Of a stretch of DNA of 47,001 nt, positions 23,245-31,180 are shown in pieces. The notes under the pieces are model-generated. The model searched no databases. It saw only the letters and a list, made by a program, of their open reading frames with translations, and was not told where the DNA came from. Numbering within the stretch: position 1 is the stretch's first letter; every line of letters begins with the position of its first letter. Source of the DNA: Clostridia bacterium (GTDB lineage: Bacteria > Bacillota > Clostridia > TANB77 > CAG-508); the NCBI GenBank assembly GCA_017536685.1, contig JAFXGW010000014.1, positions 1-47,001 of the forward strand, written 5' to 3'. A program made the position numbers and the translations under genes.

Positions 23245-23970
23245 TTACCAGTCGGTTGCCAAATCAATGTGAACACGGCCATTATATTTACGTTCGTTCA
23301 TAGCCCGTTCACAAAAATCAACAATCAAACCTGGACCAAGGCTTGTTTCAATAAACTGACCTCGTTCAAAAGCACCATCAGGATTGATATCACATTTGAT
23401 ATCAGCAGCAACAACAATTAAGTTCTCAAAATACTGACCATCTGGAGTATATCCGCTTATGATTCTCACACCATACCTGGGACCCTTTTCTCTGCAAACT
23501 GTCATTTTCAAATCGGTAAAGCCCTTTTCTTTGGCAAGTAGTTTAACAGCTCCACCTGGGTGAGTCGGATACCAAGTTTCTTGGCCATCATTTCCATTCG
23601 GTCCACAAGGACTATCTCTGATAATTCCTTTTCTTGCGGTAAGAACTCCACTTTGTCTGCTAGCTTTCTTTTCTGCTTCAGTCATCTTTTTCGGAACAGT
23701 TTCTTCAGGAACGGTTTCCGCTGCTACAGTTTCTAAAGCACCTGTTTCTTCGATATTGACTTCAGCAGTAGGATCAGTTGACTCTTGCTCTTGCTCGGTA
23801 GTTTCTTCTGATTGCATAGTATCTGTTACTTCAATTATAGTAAACCGTTGTCCACTCACCTTTCCAGAAATATTTTCATTGTTATTGTTGTTTTCTTCCT
23901 TCGTAAACACCGATGTGGTCATCCCTAAAACGATAAATAAGCACGCCACTCTCACAATCAACTTATGCAT
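23245..23970 (-). CDS. Secreted protein with a 3D-like (double-psi barrel) C-terminal domain
   Basis: A 241-residue protein. Residues 1-23 are a signal peptide (IVRVACLFIVLGMTTSVFT). Residues ~25-105 are a Glu/Thr-rich linker. From SGVLTARKGIIRDSP the C-terminal domain runs ETWYP, a central YFENLIVVAADIKCD strand, GQFIETSLGPGLIVDFC and finally HIDLATDW. The order ETSLG-x-G-[LI]-x-x-D ... D-[IL]-A-x-x-W is one I know from 3D-domain wall proteins of Clostridia, related to RpfB and MltA barrels, with catalytic-type Asp residues. Likely role: cell-wall remodelling or wall binding outside the cell. It is a single-gene unit with richer GC than neighbours; RBS AGGAG sits rather far (~11 bases) before the ATG. 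Confidence 0.7.
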   Translation of the reverse strand: MHKLIVRVACLFIVLGMTTSVFTKEENNNNNENISGKVSGQRFTIIEVTDTMQSEETTEQEQESTDPTAEVNIEETGALETVAAETVPEETVPKKMTEAEKKASRQSGVLTARKGIIRDSPCGPNGNDGQETWYPTHPGGAVKLLAKEKGFTDLKMTVCREKGPRYGVRIISGYTPDGQYFENLIVVAADIKCDINPDGAFERGQFIETSLGPGLIVDFCERAMNERKYNGRVHIDLATDW

Positions 23971-24024
23971 TTAACGTAGATCTCCTGCCTTTCAGCTTCA
24001 AATTTGGTATTACCCATACATCTA

Positions 24025-24053
24025 TTATACTACGTTTACATAATTTTTTCAAA
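24025..24053 (-). promoter_or_regulatory. Promoter of the 3D-like protein gene
   Basis: Minus strand: TTGAAA (24048-24053), 17-bp spacer, TATAAT (24025-24030). Confidence 0.78.
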
Positions 24054-24071
24054 TTATTAGTAAAAAAACAT

Positions 24072-24100
24072 GAAAAAAGCCGAAGCTACCTTGCTCCAGC
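24072..24100 (-). terminator. Terminator of the 281-aa gene
   Basis: Minus strand: GCTGGAGC, loop AAGGTA, GCTTCGGC (8 bp with two G-U pairs) followed by TTTTTTC. Confidence 0.8.
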
Positions 24101-24107
24101 TATATTT

Positions 24108-24953
24108 TTACTCTCTATCATCCCTTCCAGATGGTAATTTATTAGATTCTTCTTCATATTTTTTTAGTCCTTTAGCAAAAAAGACTTTTCCTATAGGACT
24201 TCTTTTTACTTGTCCCATAAAGTCTAAAGCTTTTTCTAACATTCCTGTTAATCTAGAATTTCTTTCAAGTAATTCTTTCTTATCGTATTCTAATTGACGG
24301 ACACGATTTTCTAAAAATGCTATTTTTCTTTTATTTTGTTCATTTGGATCAACTTCTTTTTCTGCGACAGCTTGCATTTCAGCTCGAGTCGCTTGATACC
24401 ATTTGGCAGTTTGAGGATAATGTTCAATCACACTTTTAGAAACGGAATCAAAATCTTCTAAAGCTTCTTCAACACTAAGGTCTACCGGAACATAAGCTGT
24501 AGGTTTGCTGTGTGAAGAGTTTTCTTCAATGTCTATTCCACTGGCATTTCCAATTGACCATGAACCGTTGTCTAAACTAGTTCTTTCATAATATGAGCCA
24601 TCTCCATTATTTCCAGACAAACTAATTACTGTTCCATTTTCTCTTTGAATATTTGAAAAGATATCAAATGAATTTCCATCACTATATGCTATTTCTATTC
24701 CATACTCATTTGTAGTAATAATTGCATCTCTATAAGTAATTTTGGCTCCACCATTTTCTTTTAACTTTACTTTTTTCCCACCAAAAGAAAAATCCCCATT
24801 TTCATCTACATTCAATCTTCCATAATTTCTTAAATCTTTTTCTGTTTTTTCCATCATCTCTTTATAGATCGGCTCGACAACAGCAGGCATCTCTAGTAAT
24901 GCCTCTGCTACTCCCATCTCTTTTAGTATTCTTTTTATATCTGTTCTTTCCAT
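24108..24953 (-). CDS. Unknown protein with C-terminal coiled coil (281 aa)
   Basis: No family recognised. The N-terminal 45 residues are helical. Residues ~48-140 look like a series of short beta strands with Gly/Asn turns (GDFSFGGKKVKLKENGG, GTVISLSGNNGDGS), suggesting a small beta-repeat domain. Residues ~205-245 are a clear coiled coil (IAFLENRVRQLEYDKKELL). It ends in SGRDDRE, like the SSREDRE end of the 581-aa protein. No signal peptide. Start ATG 24953 follows AGAGGAAA. Its promoter is divergent from that of the 311-aa gene. Confidence 0.62.
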   Translation of the reverse strand: MERTDIKRILKEMGVAEALLEMPAVVEPIYKEMMEKTEKDLRNYGRLNVDENGDFSFGGKKVKLKENGGAKITYRDAIITTNEYGIEIAYSDGNSFDIFSNIQRENGTVISLSGNNGDGSYYERTSLDNGSWSIGNASGIDIEENSSHSKPTAYVPVDLSVEEALEDFDSVSKSVIEHYPQTAKWYQATRAEMQAVAEKEVDPNEQNKRKIAFLENRVRQLEYDKKELLERNSRLTGMLEKALDFMGQVKRSPIGKVFFAKGLKKYEEESNKLPSGRDDRE

Positions 24954-24984
24954 ATTTTTCCTCTTTTGATTATTTTACAAATAT

Positions 24985-25013
24985 ATTATAGCTATTAATA
25001 TTAAATATAGCAA
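24985..25013 (-). promoter_or_regulatory. Promoter of the 281-aa gene
   Basis: Minus strand: TTGCTA (25008-25013), 17-bp spacer, TATAAT (24985-24990). Confidence 0.68.
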
Positions 25014-25039
25014 TATCGAAATTAAATGACCTTGTTAGC

Positions 25040-25068
25040 TTTACATAATATCTCTTTTGTGTTATACT
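25040..25068 (+). promoter_or_regulatory. Promoter of the 311-aa unknown gene
   Basis: TTTACA (25040-25045), 17-bp spacer ending TTGTGT, TATACT (25063-25068), extended -10, 42 bases before the ATG. Confidence 0.75.
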
Positions 25069-25110
25069 ATCTCGTGCAAGTACTTTGAAAACTGTATTAG
25101 GGGTGATTTT

Positions 25111-26046
25111 ATGTTTAACAATGGCGCATTGGATCCTGAGACCATCGTCAACTACATTCTGCTTACCGCAGAAGCCAGAGAACAAATCTTAGAGTTTGTT
25201 ACAAATCTGGACAATCAAGGAATTCTAAAGCTTTTTATCAATGGTCAAAAGCTTGATGAACTCATGGCAACACTTCGTAAAGAAAGTGTTCTTTCTGGCA
25301 ATTTTGCTTGGATTGACTTTTCTAGCGAATATCTCGTCCGCGATTTTAATTCCGAGTTTATCTGCTGCTTCGCGACTCAGCTGTCCTATAATGGGGTTTG
25401 TGAAAAAAGTGAAATTGTTCCAAAAATTCGAGAGCTGATCAGTGAATTGAGCGAGCCCGCCAACGCACTGGGTCTTTATCTGTGGCTCTTTGAATATGCT
25501 GCAATGGTCTCCAACAACTTTGCCCAGGCAATAAATTACTACTATTCTTGCCATCCCGGTATTGATATCCATCCTATGGTGAATATGATGACATCAGCTA
25601 TTCCCGCCGTCAGAAAGTATACTGCAAATTGCAAGTATTGGGCCATTACTAGGCCAAAAACTTTCAACAAAGTAAACATCGAAAGCTTTCTTCCTGAGGC
25701 ACCGTTCGATGCTTCTTACCAGTATTTCTTCAAAGAAGCTCTCAAAACCGCTGGTGGTTGCACCAAGGAACAGATTTATGAAGAAACCGTCCACATGTTT
25801 AAGCTAATGCTTATCGATGACGTCTTCAAGAAAATCACAAGTTCCAAGAAGCGTACTAGTGGCAATATCTCTGCAGAGCTGATGAAAATGTATGAGGAAA
25901 GAAAAATCTACATTTATATCAAATTCGTCAGAGCATGCTTTGAAGTTTCATTGGACGATATGGAACGTGCAAGAATCAAATACGAAAACGAAAATCCTGT
26001 CATGCCGGCGTATTCTAACAATGGCTTTGGCAATATCCCTAGCTAA
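25111..26046 (+). CDS. Unknown helical protein (311 aa)
   Basis: No family recognised. ATG 25111 follows AGGGGTGATTTT; an ATG 54 bases upstream overlaps the promoter and is rejected. The protein is soluble and mostly helical, with aromatic-rich stretches (LGLYLWLFEYAAMVSNNF, INYYYSCHPG) and a charged C-terminal helix followed by a flexible Asn/Gly/Pro tail. No signal peptide and no metal motif are visible; a paired Cys (ICCF) is near residue 85. Its codon use (many C-ending codons such as ATC, GTC, TTC) is the most unlike the rest of the window, which suggests transfer from another lineage. Confidence 0.65.
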   Translation: MFNNGALDPETIVNYILLTAEAREQILEFVTNLDNQGILKLFINGQKLDELMATLRKESVLSGNFAWIDFSSEYLVRDFNSEFICCFATQLSYNGVCEKSEIVPKIRELISELSEPANALGLYLWLFEYAAMVSNNFAQAINYYYSCHPGIDIHPMVNMMTSAIPAVRKYTANCKYWAITRPKTFNKVNIESFLPEAPFDASYQYFFKEALKTAGGCTKEQIYEETVHMFKLMLIDDVFKKITSSKKRTSGNISAELMKMYEERKIYIYIKFVRACFEVSLDDMERARIKYENENPVMPAYSNNGFGNIPS

Positions 26047-26048
26047 CA

Positions 26049-26080
26049 AAAAACTCCTGTGCAACAGCACAGGAGTTTTT
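26049..26080. terminator. Two-way terminator
   Basis: AAAAACTCCTGTGC, loop AACA, GCACAGGAGTTTTT: a perfect 14-bp stem with A and T tracts on both sides. It ends both the 311-aa gene (plus) and the Fic gene (minus). Confidence 0.9.
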
Positions 26081-26084
26081 CTTA

Positions 26085-27035
26085 TTAATAACTATAATAA
26101 TCCTTTAAATAGTATTCTATCATTTTAACATATTGATCCTGTGCATTCAAACAAGTATCTGTTAAAAATCCTTTTTCTTTATTTACTAAGTATTCCTTTA
26201 ATCCTCTGTAATAAAATAGTTTATCTTTATCTAAAATAATAAATGGAATTATATTATGTTTCAAACATTCTTTAAACATAATAATTCTTCCAACTCTTCC
26301 ATTTCCATCTTGAAATGGATGTATTTTTTCAAATCTAACATGAAATTCTACTATTTCCTTTATGGAAACAGCTTCTAATGAATTATACCATTCAATTAAT
26401 TTTACCATATGTTTTGCAACATCTTTTGGAGAACTAGTTTTCATTCCACCAGCTTCATTAGGAACTTTTTTATAATCACCAACATTAAACCAACTTAATC
26501 TGTTATCTGACGTTGCTTCTTTTAGAATTTTGTGAAAATTTTTTATCATTTCTTCTGTTAATACTTCATCTGCTGTATCTAGCATAAAATCAACCAATTT
26601 AAAATGATTTGTTGTTTCAAAAATATCGTCAATATTAGCAACTGTGTTTCCTTCAAACAATATACTATTTGTTTCATAAATATATCTTGTCTGGTCTTCT
26701 GTAAGAGTACTTCCTTCAATATGATTAGTATTGTAAGCAAATTTTATTTGTGTATTGTGATATAAATTTCCTTTTAATCCAATTTCTTTTTGTTCTCTTA
26801 ACACATTTAAAATATTAATTTTTGATATATCAAATTCCTCTTCATCTTTTAACAAATCATCTACATATACTTCAAATACATCTGATAATCTTTTTAGCGA
26901 TTCTAAATTTGGTTCAAGCATTCCAGACTCATATTTAGATACTGTTGCAGGCTCTACTCCAAGCACTTCTGCTACTTCTCTTTGCGTCATTTTCTTGCCT
27001 TCTCTATATGCTTTTATCTTTTTTCCTATGTTCAT
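26085..27035 (-). CDS. XRE-Fic fusion protein (Fic-type AMPylase/nucleotidyl transferase)
   Basis: Residues ~1-62 are an XRE/HTH_3 DNA-binding domain (MTQREVAEVLGVEPATVSKYE). Residues ~75-315 are a Fic domain with the catalytic loop HPFQDGNGRVGR (His239). An N-terminal inhibitory motif T103-N-H-I-E107-G matches the [ST]xxxE[GN] of Fic proteins that block their own ATP site, so regulation in cis is likely. Fic enzymes usually attach AMP to Ser, Thr or Tyr of target proteins. The DNA-binding part probably controls its own promoter, where two TTTCCARAAAGG repeats lie. Start ATG 27035 with AAGGAAGTGATTTA. No partner antitoxin gene is needed given the built-in inhibitor. Confidence 0.9.
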   Translation of the reverse strand: MNIGKKIKAYREGKKMTQREVAEVLGVEPATVSKYESGMLEPNLESLKRLSDVFEVYVDDLLKDEEEFDISKINILNVLREQKEIGLKGNLYHNTQIKFAYNTNHIEGSTLTEDQTRYIYETNSILFEGNTVANIDDIFETTNHFKLVDFMLDTADEVLTEEMIKNFHKILKEATSDNRLSWFNVGDYKKVPNEAGGMKTSSPKDVAKHMVKLIEWYNSLEAVSIKEIVEFHVRFEKIHPFQDGNGRVGRIIMFKECLKHNIIPFIILDKDKLFYYRGLKEYLVNKEKGFLTDTCLNAQDQYVKMIEYYLKDYYSY

Positions 27036-27076
27036 TAAATCACTTCCTTTTCTTATGTATTTATTATATCATATTG

Positions 27077-27130
27077 TTTCCAAAAAGGAAAGTTGCATTT
27101 ATTGTTTTATATTATATATTTCCAGAAAGG
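27077..27130 (-). promoter_or_regulatory. Fic gene promoter with paired operator-like repeats
   Basis: TTTCCAAAAAGG (27077-27088, extended to the dyad TTTCC-AAAAA-GGAAA ending 27091) recurs as TTTCCAGAAAGG at 27119-27130, 42 bp on. The first copy overlaps the expected -35 region, 17 bp upstream of a minus-strand TATAAT. These suit binding by the XRE domain of the encoded protein. The second copy reaches the last base before the 547-aa gene's stop. Confidence 0.55.
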
Positions 27131-27131
27131 C

Positions 27132-28775
27132 TTATAATTGTTTTATTGAAAATTTACACGTTCCCAACATTTCAATTTCATTTTTTGCAAAAACTACACT
27201 TTGTTTTCCTATATTTGAAGATTCTATTGTACCTTCTTTCAATTTATATACCATAACTGCATTTTTGCTAAATGATTTAATTTCTTCTTTAAATGTATCA
27301 TATTTATATCCTGGAGTTTTATCTTGTATATATTTTTGGTAAAAATTCTCTAATCTTTCATTATCTTTTGCAATTGATAACATTTTTTTCATTCCCATAG
27401 TAACTTGAATTGCTAGATCTCTAGAACTTGTTCCGAATCCATCTTTTAAATATAACATTTTTATTTCTTCATTTTCTCTGTCAATATACATCAGATCGCA
27501 AATTTCAATTCCATCTTCTCTTCTTGGATGAATTATATAAAAATCTTTAACATCTTTATATAGTTCTATGTATTGTGGTTCTGTTTCATTGTTCCACTCT
27601 TTAAATTCAATATTTTGTTCCACAAAACTATTTTTTATAAATTTAAATACTCTGTTTAAATTTTCAATATAATTATCAGTTAATTTATACCACATTTTGT
27701 TTTGAAACAAATATTCTTTATTTCCATATTCTATTGATAAATTTATGAACGCGTCTAAACTGTCAGACAGTTCCAGTCCACCATCTGTATCAAAACATAA
27801 CAATTGTATATTGTGAATTGTTTTTCTTATGTCATCTTCTGAATTTACTTGAATTTCATTAAAAACATATTTTAAGTCCTCATCTGATGGAATCGAATTA
27901 CACATATGTATCGTCCTTCCTTCATACATAAAAGTATAGCTCATACTACCAAAAAACTTTTCCATATTTTTATGAACAATACATATATCCAATTTTTCTT
28001 CATTATAATCATTATATATTTTTTTAATTAATTGAGTTTTCAGTTCTTCTTCATAATTCTCATCTTTTATTTGCTCTATCGAATTAAATTTGTCAATCAA
28101 TTCATTAGTTGATATTTCGTCTAATTTTTTTATAATAGTTATCAGTTGATTTAAATCTATTTTACTACAAATTGTAAAATTATCTTTAGCATCACATCGA
28201 ACTTTGCTCGTATTTCTTTTATTTTCTAATCCTAATTCTCTAAACAATCTTTCTTTATCCAATTCAGCCATTAAATTAGTATTGATTCTATTCCAATATT
28301 TATCTAGTGTTGATTGATATTCTTCACCTAAATATTCACTTCCTCCAAGAAAATTACTCATAATATTGCTATATGTAGCACTTCTAATTCTATCTTCATC
28401 TTTAATAAAATAAGAAATTATGCATACTCCAAAAAAATATACTATAAATTTTATTATATCATGATATGCATATTTGGTTGTAATACAAAAAATATTATTT
28501 TCCTTATATATAAAGGCTATATAATTGTTTGCCGGAGCTTCTGCCACTCTTTTTCCGTTTTTACAATTCCAAAAAATATCCCAGGTATCTTTTGAGTACG
28601 AAATTTTATTATATAATTTTATCTTATAGCCATTTATGCAGTCATTTTCTAATTCTATCTCCGAGTACACTTCTCCTAAATTTTCTTTTAATTTTGTTAT
28701 TATTTCATCATTGTTATTGTATTCTTTAAATTTTCTTTTATCTATAAGATATATCCCCACTTCTTTATTACTCAT
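27132..28775 (-). CDS. TIGR04141/DUF6119 family protein, sporadically distributed
   Basis: A 547-residue soluble protein. The N-terminus (VGIYLIDKRKFKEY) and the C-terminal block FYIIHPRREDGIEICDLMYI ... MLYLKDGFGTSSRDLAIQVTMGMK follow the pattern of TIGR04141 (DUF6119), a family named for its patchy spread and often seen in defence or mobile loci. The E-I-C-D-L strand followed by a basic strand and an S-R-D-L helix recalls a nuclease-like core, but no function is established in what I know. Start ATG 28775 follows GGGGGAGAG. It sits between the XRE-Fic gene and an XRE regulator. Confidence 0.7.
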   Translation of the reverse strand: MSNKEVGIYLIDKRKFKEYNNNDEIITKLKENLGEVYSEIELENDCINGYKIKLYNKISYSKDTWDIFWNCKNGKRVAEAPANNYIAFIYKENNIFCITTKYAYHDIIKFIVYFFGVCIISYFIKDEDRIRSATYSNIMSNFLGGSEYLGEEYQSTLDKYWNRINTNLMAELDKERLFRELGLENKRNTSKVRCDAKDNFTICSKIDLNQLITIIKKLDEISTNELIDKFNSIEQIKDENYEEELKTQLIKKIYNDYNEEKLDICIVHKNMEKFFGSMSYTFMYEGRTIHMCNSIPSDEDLKYVFNEIQVNSEDDIRKTIHNIQLLCFDTDGGLELSDSLDAFINLSIEYGNKEYLFQNKMWYKLTDNYIENLNRVFKFIKNSFVEQNIEFKEWNNETEPQYIELYKDVKDFYIIHPRREDGIEICDLMYIDRENEEIKMLYLKDGFGTSSRDLAIQVTMGMKKMLSIAKDNERLENFYQKYIQDKTPGYKYDTFKEEIKSFSKNAVMVYKLKEGTIESSNIGKQSVVFAKNEIEMLGTCKFSIKQL

Positions 28776-28847
28776 ATCGTTTGTCTCTCCCCCTTTTTAT
28801 ATTTACTATATTCAGCCCTATGTCGATTTATTCATTTTTTTGTAAAA

Positions 28848-28880
28848 AAAAGCAGAATCTTAATAAAAAATTCTGCTTTT
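28848..28880 (-). terminator. Terminator of the XRE regulator gene
   Basis: Minus strand: AAAAGCAGAAT, 11-base loop, ATTCTGCTTTT followed by TTTTAC. Confidence 0.85.
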
Positions 28881-28898
28881 GTATACTTTTATATTAAC

Positions 28899-29273
28899 TT
28901 ATTCATTTTCATAAAAAATCGCTTGCAATATCCTTTTTATCATCTCTTTTTCATTTTTTCTTAATTTTAAATTATTATATTCAACATTATCAGTTTCCAA
29001 AAATTCAATAATATCATTTGACTTTTTACAGTTTTCTGTTTTATATATAGAAACACTTGATTTTTCTTCCTCTATTCCAAATAAATAGTCTATACTTACA
29101 TTAAAATATTTTGCCATTTCTATAATTGCTCTAAACGGTGGTTCTCTAAGACCTTTTTCCCAAGTACCAATTGTTGATTGTGCTATTTTATTTGTAAATA
29201 TTCTTCCAAATTCTTCTTGTGATAAATTATGTTCTTTCCTTAATTCTTTTATTCTTTCACCAAAAACTTTCAT
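28899..29273 (-). CDS. XRE-family transcriptional regulator (124 aa)
   Basis: Residues ~5-68 form an HTH_3 domain (RIKELRKEHNLSQEEFGRIF, STIGTWEKGLREPP). A short charged linker and a C-terminal helix (RKNEKEMIKRILQAIF) may serve dimerization. Phage-repressor-like size. Its own promoter carries two 13-bp repeats, a sign of autoregulation. It may also control the TIGR04141 gene that follows, although a terminator separates them. Confidence 0.85.
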   Translation of the reverse strand: MKVFGERIKELRKEHNLSQEEFGRIFTNKIAQSTIGTWEKGLREPPFRAIIEMAKYFNVSIDYLFGIEEEKSSVSIYKTENCKKSNDIIEFLETDNVEYNNLKLRKNEKEMIKRILQAIFYENE

Positions 29274-29293
29274 TTTTTATCTCCTTCAAAACA

Positions 29294-29343
29294 ATTATAC
29301 ACTATATAATTACATTTTGTCAATTTTATATCACGTTTTGTAA
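29294..29343 (-). promoter_or_regulatory. XRE regulator promoter with two operator-like repeats
   Basis: Minus strand: TTGACA (29318-29323), 18-bp spacer, TATAAT (29294-29299). Two related 13-mers, TTACATTTTGTCA (29310-29322) and TCACGTTTTGTAA (29331-29343), lie 21 bp apart (two helical turns), the first covering the -35. Confidence 0.68.
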
Positions 29344-29369
29344 TATTGTGTTTTTATTTATTCCAAAAA

Positions 29370-29400
29370 ATAGCAGATATCATTTACTAATACCTGCTAT
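29370..29400 (-). terminator. Terminator of the Nudix gene
   Basis: ATAGCAG and CTGCTAT form the stem, with the T-rich TTTTTTGG following on the minus strand. Confidence 0.65.
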
Positions 29401-29415
29401 CATTATTTTATAATA

Positions 29416-29928
29416 TTAAATTAACTTAATCGCTTTCTCCCAATCTTCTCTATCAAAATCAACACTTGGAACAATTTCATTATTCTTAAACATCTCTTCA
29501 AACTCATCAATGCTGACCCATTTAAAAGCTACTGCTTCACCATCTGGAAGAGTAATTTCAGAATCATCAATATCTTTTCTAAAAATCCAAATATCTTTAA
29601 AATCTGGTGGCACACAAGAACGTTCTAAAGTTTTTAAGAAAACTGCATCTTCCTCTTTAAGTTCAACTCCAACTTCTTCTTTTACTTCTCTTAAAATTCC
29701 TTGAATGCTTGTTTCTCCTGCTAGAATTGAACCGCCATTGCATTCCCACATTAAAGGAAATGTTTTAAATTCTGCTCTTTGTGTTATTAAAATTTCATTT
29801 TTAGAATTTAAAATTACTGCTGTTACTACTATGTGGTATTCCCCCTCTTTTAGTTTGTCTACTCCTCTTTGTGCTAGTCTTCCTGTTTTGTTACGATTTT
29901 TATCATAAATATCCCAAAACTCTGCCAT
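29416..29928 (-). CDS. Nudix hydrolase
   Basis: A 170-residue Nudix protein with the full box G-x5-E-x7-REVKEEVG (GSILAGET ... ILREVKEEVGVEL, ~residues 66-89). The N-terminal WDIYDKNRNKTGRLAQRG is the pattern of Idi/YfcD-like Nudix proteins rather than MutT proper. It cleaves a nucleoside-diphosphate-linked or related pyrophosphate substrate; which one cannot be told. It lies 41 bases after the flavodiiron gene, so it may be its cotranscribed housecleaning partner under oxidative stress. RBS AAGGAG. Confidence 0.88.
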   Translation of the reverse strand: MAEFWDIYDKNRNKTGRLAQRGVDKLKEGEYHIVVTAVILNSKNEILITQRAEFKTFPLMWECNGGSILAGETSIQGILREVKEEVGVELKEEDAVFLKTLERSCVPPDFKDIWIFRKDIDDSEITLPDGEAVAFKWVSIDEFEEMFKNNEIVPSVDFDREDWEKAIKLI

Positions 29929-29969
29929 AAATTTTCTCCTTATAAACTATTTATGCATGTATTAAATAT

Positions 29970-31139
29970 TTAGTTTAAAATCTCAGCAGCTAATTTTTCC
30001 ATTTGTTCTCTTGAAACATCATTTAATCTAGATTTTATTGTTACTTCATTTTCACATAAAGTAATATTTATCATACCAGCAATTATATCTTTCATTGTTT
30101 TTCCAGCAGTTGGAGCCCATGTTCCATTTTCAATGATTCCAACTTTTTTGTTTTGATAATTTTTACCAGCAAGTTGTCTTAAGAAACTTTCCATTGCTGG
30201 GAATACTGACGCATTGTAACTTGCAGCAGCAAAGATTACTTTGTCATATCTAAAAGCATCTTCTATAGCTTCAGCCATATCATCACGAGTTAAATCTGCC
30301 ACAGCAACTTTTTTAGCACCTTTTTCTTCTAACATTTTTACTAATTCTAAAACTGCATCTTTTGTGTTTCCATGAATTGAAGCATAAGCAACAAATACAC
30401 CATCATCTTCTGCTTCGTACTTGCTCCATATATCATATTTTCCAATATAGTGTCCTAAATTTTCTTTTAAAATTGGACCATGTAAAGGACAAATCATTTT
30501 AACATCTAATGTAGCTAATTTTTTAAGAAGCATTTGTACTTGAACACCATATTTTCCTACTATGTTGAAATAATATCTTCTAGCTTCACAGTCCCATTCT
30601 TCATCTGTATCTAATGTTCCAAATTTTCCAAATCCATCAGCTGCAAATACTATTTTTTCTGTTTTTTCATAACTTACCATTACTTCTGGCCAATGTACCA
30701 TTGGAGCCATAAAGAATTGTAAAGTATGTTTTCCTAAACTAATTTCTTCAGCTTCTTTTACAACAATTTTTCTTTCCTCTAAATTAGATATTTCAAAAAA
30801 TTGTTTCATAAATTCAAATATTTTATCATTTCCTATTATTTTCATATTAGGATATTTTTCTGCTAAAACACCAATATTGTAGCTGTGGTCTGGTTCCATG
30901 TGAGATACTACTAAATAATCTGGTTCTTTTCCTGCTAATTCTTTTTCTAAATTATCTAACCATTCTTCAGATTTTCTTCTATCTACTGTATCCATAACAG
31001 CTATTTTTTCATCTTTAATTATGTAAGAGTTATATGATATTCCGTTTGGCACAACATATTGTCCTTCAAATAGGTCTATGTCATGATCATCTACTCCTAT
31101 GTATTTTATATCTTCTGAAATTGTAATGTCTTTTTTCAT
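29970..31139 (-). CDS. Flavodiiron protein (oxygen/NO reductase)
   Basis: A 389-residue A-type flavodiiron protein. The metallo-beta-lactamase-like half has the diiron ligands: HMEPDH, the central HWPEVM histidine, ADGFGKFG, and PLHGP. The C-terminal half is a flavodoxin domain (VAYASIHGNTKDAV, then AASYNASVFPAM). It reduces O2 to water, or NO to N2O, using electrons from rubredoxin or a similar carrier. No rubredoxin domain is fused, so the partner lies elsewhere or is the CoA-disulfide reductase-type oxidase upstream. Cytoplasmic. Confidence 0.95.
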   Translation of the reverse strand: MKKDITISEDIKYIGVDDHDIDLFEGQYVVPNGISYNSYIIKDEKIAVMDTVDRRKSEEWLDNLEKELAGKEPDYLVVSHMEPDHSYNIGVLAEKYPNMKIIGNDKIFEFMKQFFEISNLEERKIVVKEAEEISLGKHTLQFFMAPMVHWPEVMVSYEKTEKIVFAADGFGKFGTLDTDEEWDCEARRYYFNIVGKYGVQVQMLLKKLATLDVKMICPLHGPILKENLGHYIGKYDIWSKYEAEDDGVFVAYASIHGNTKDAVLELVKMLEEKGAKKVAVADLTRDDMAEAIEDAFRYDKVIFAAASYNASVFPAMESFLRQLAGKNYQNKKVGIIENGTWAPTAGKTMKDIIAGMINITLCENEVTIKSRLNDVSREQMEKLAAEILN

Positions 31140-31180
31140 AAAATGATTCCTTTCTATATTTGATATTTATACTTTATCAT

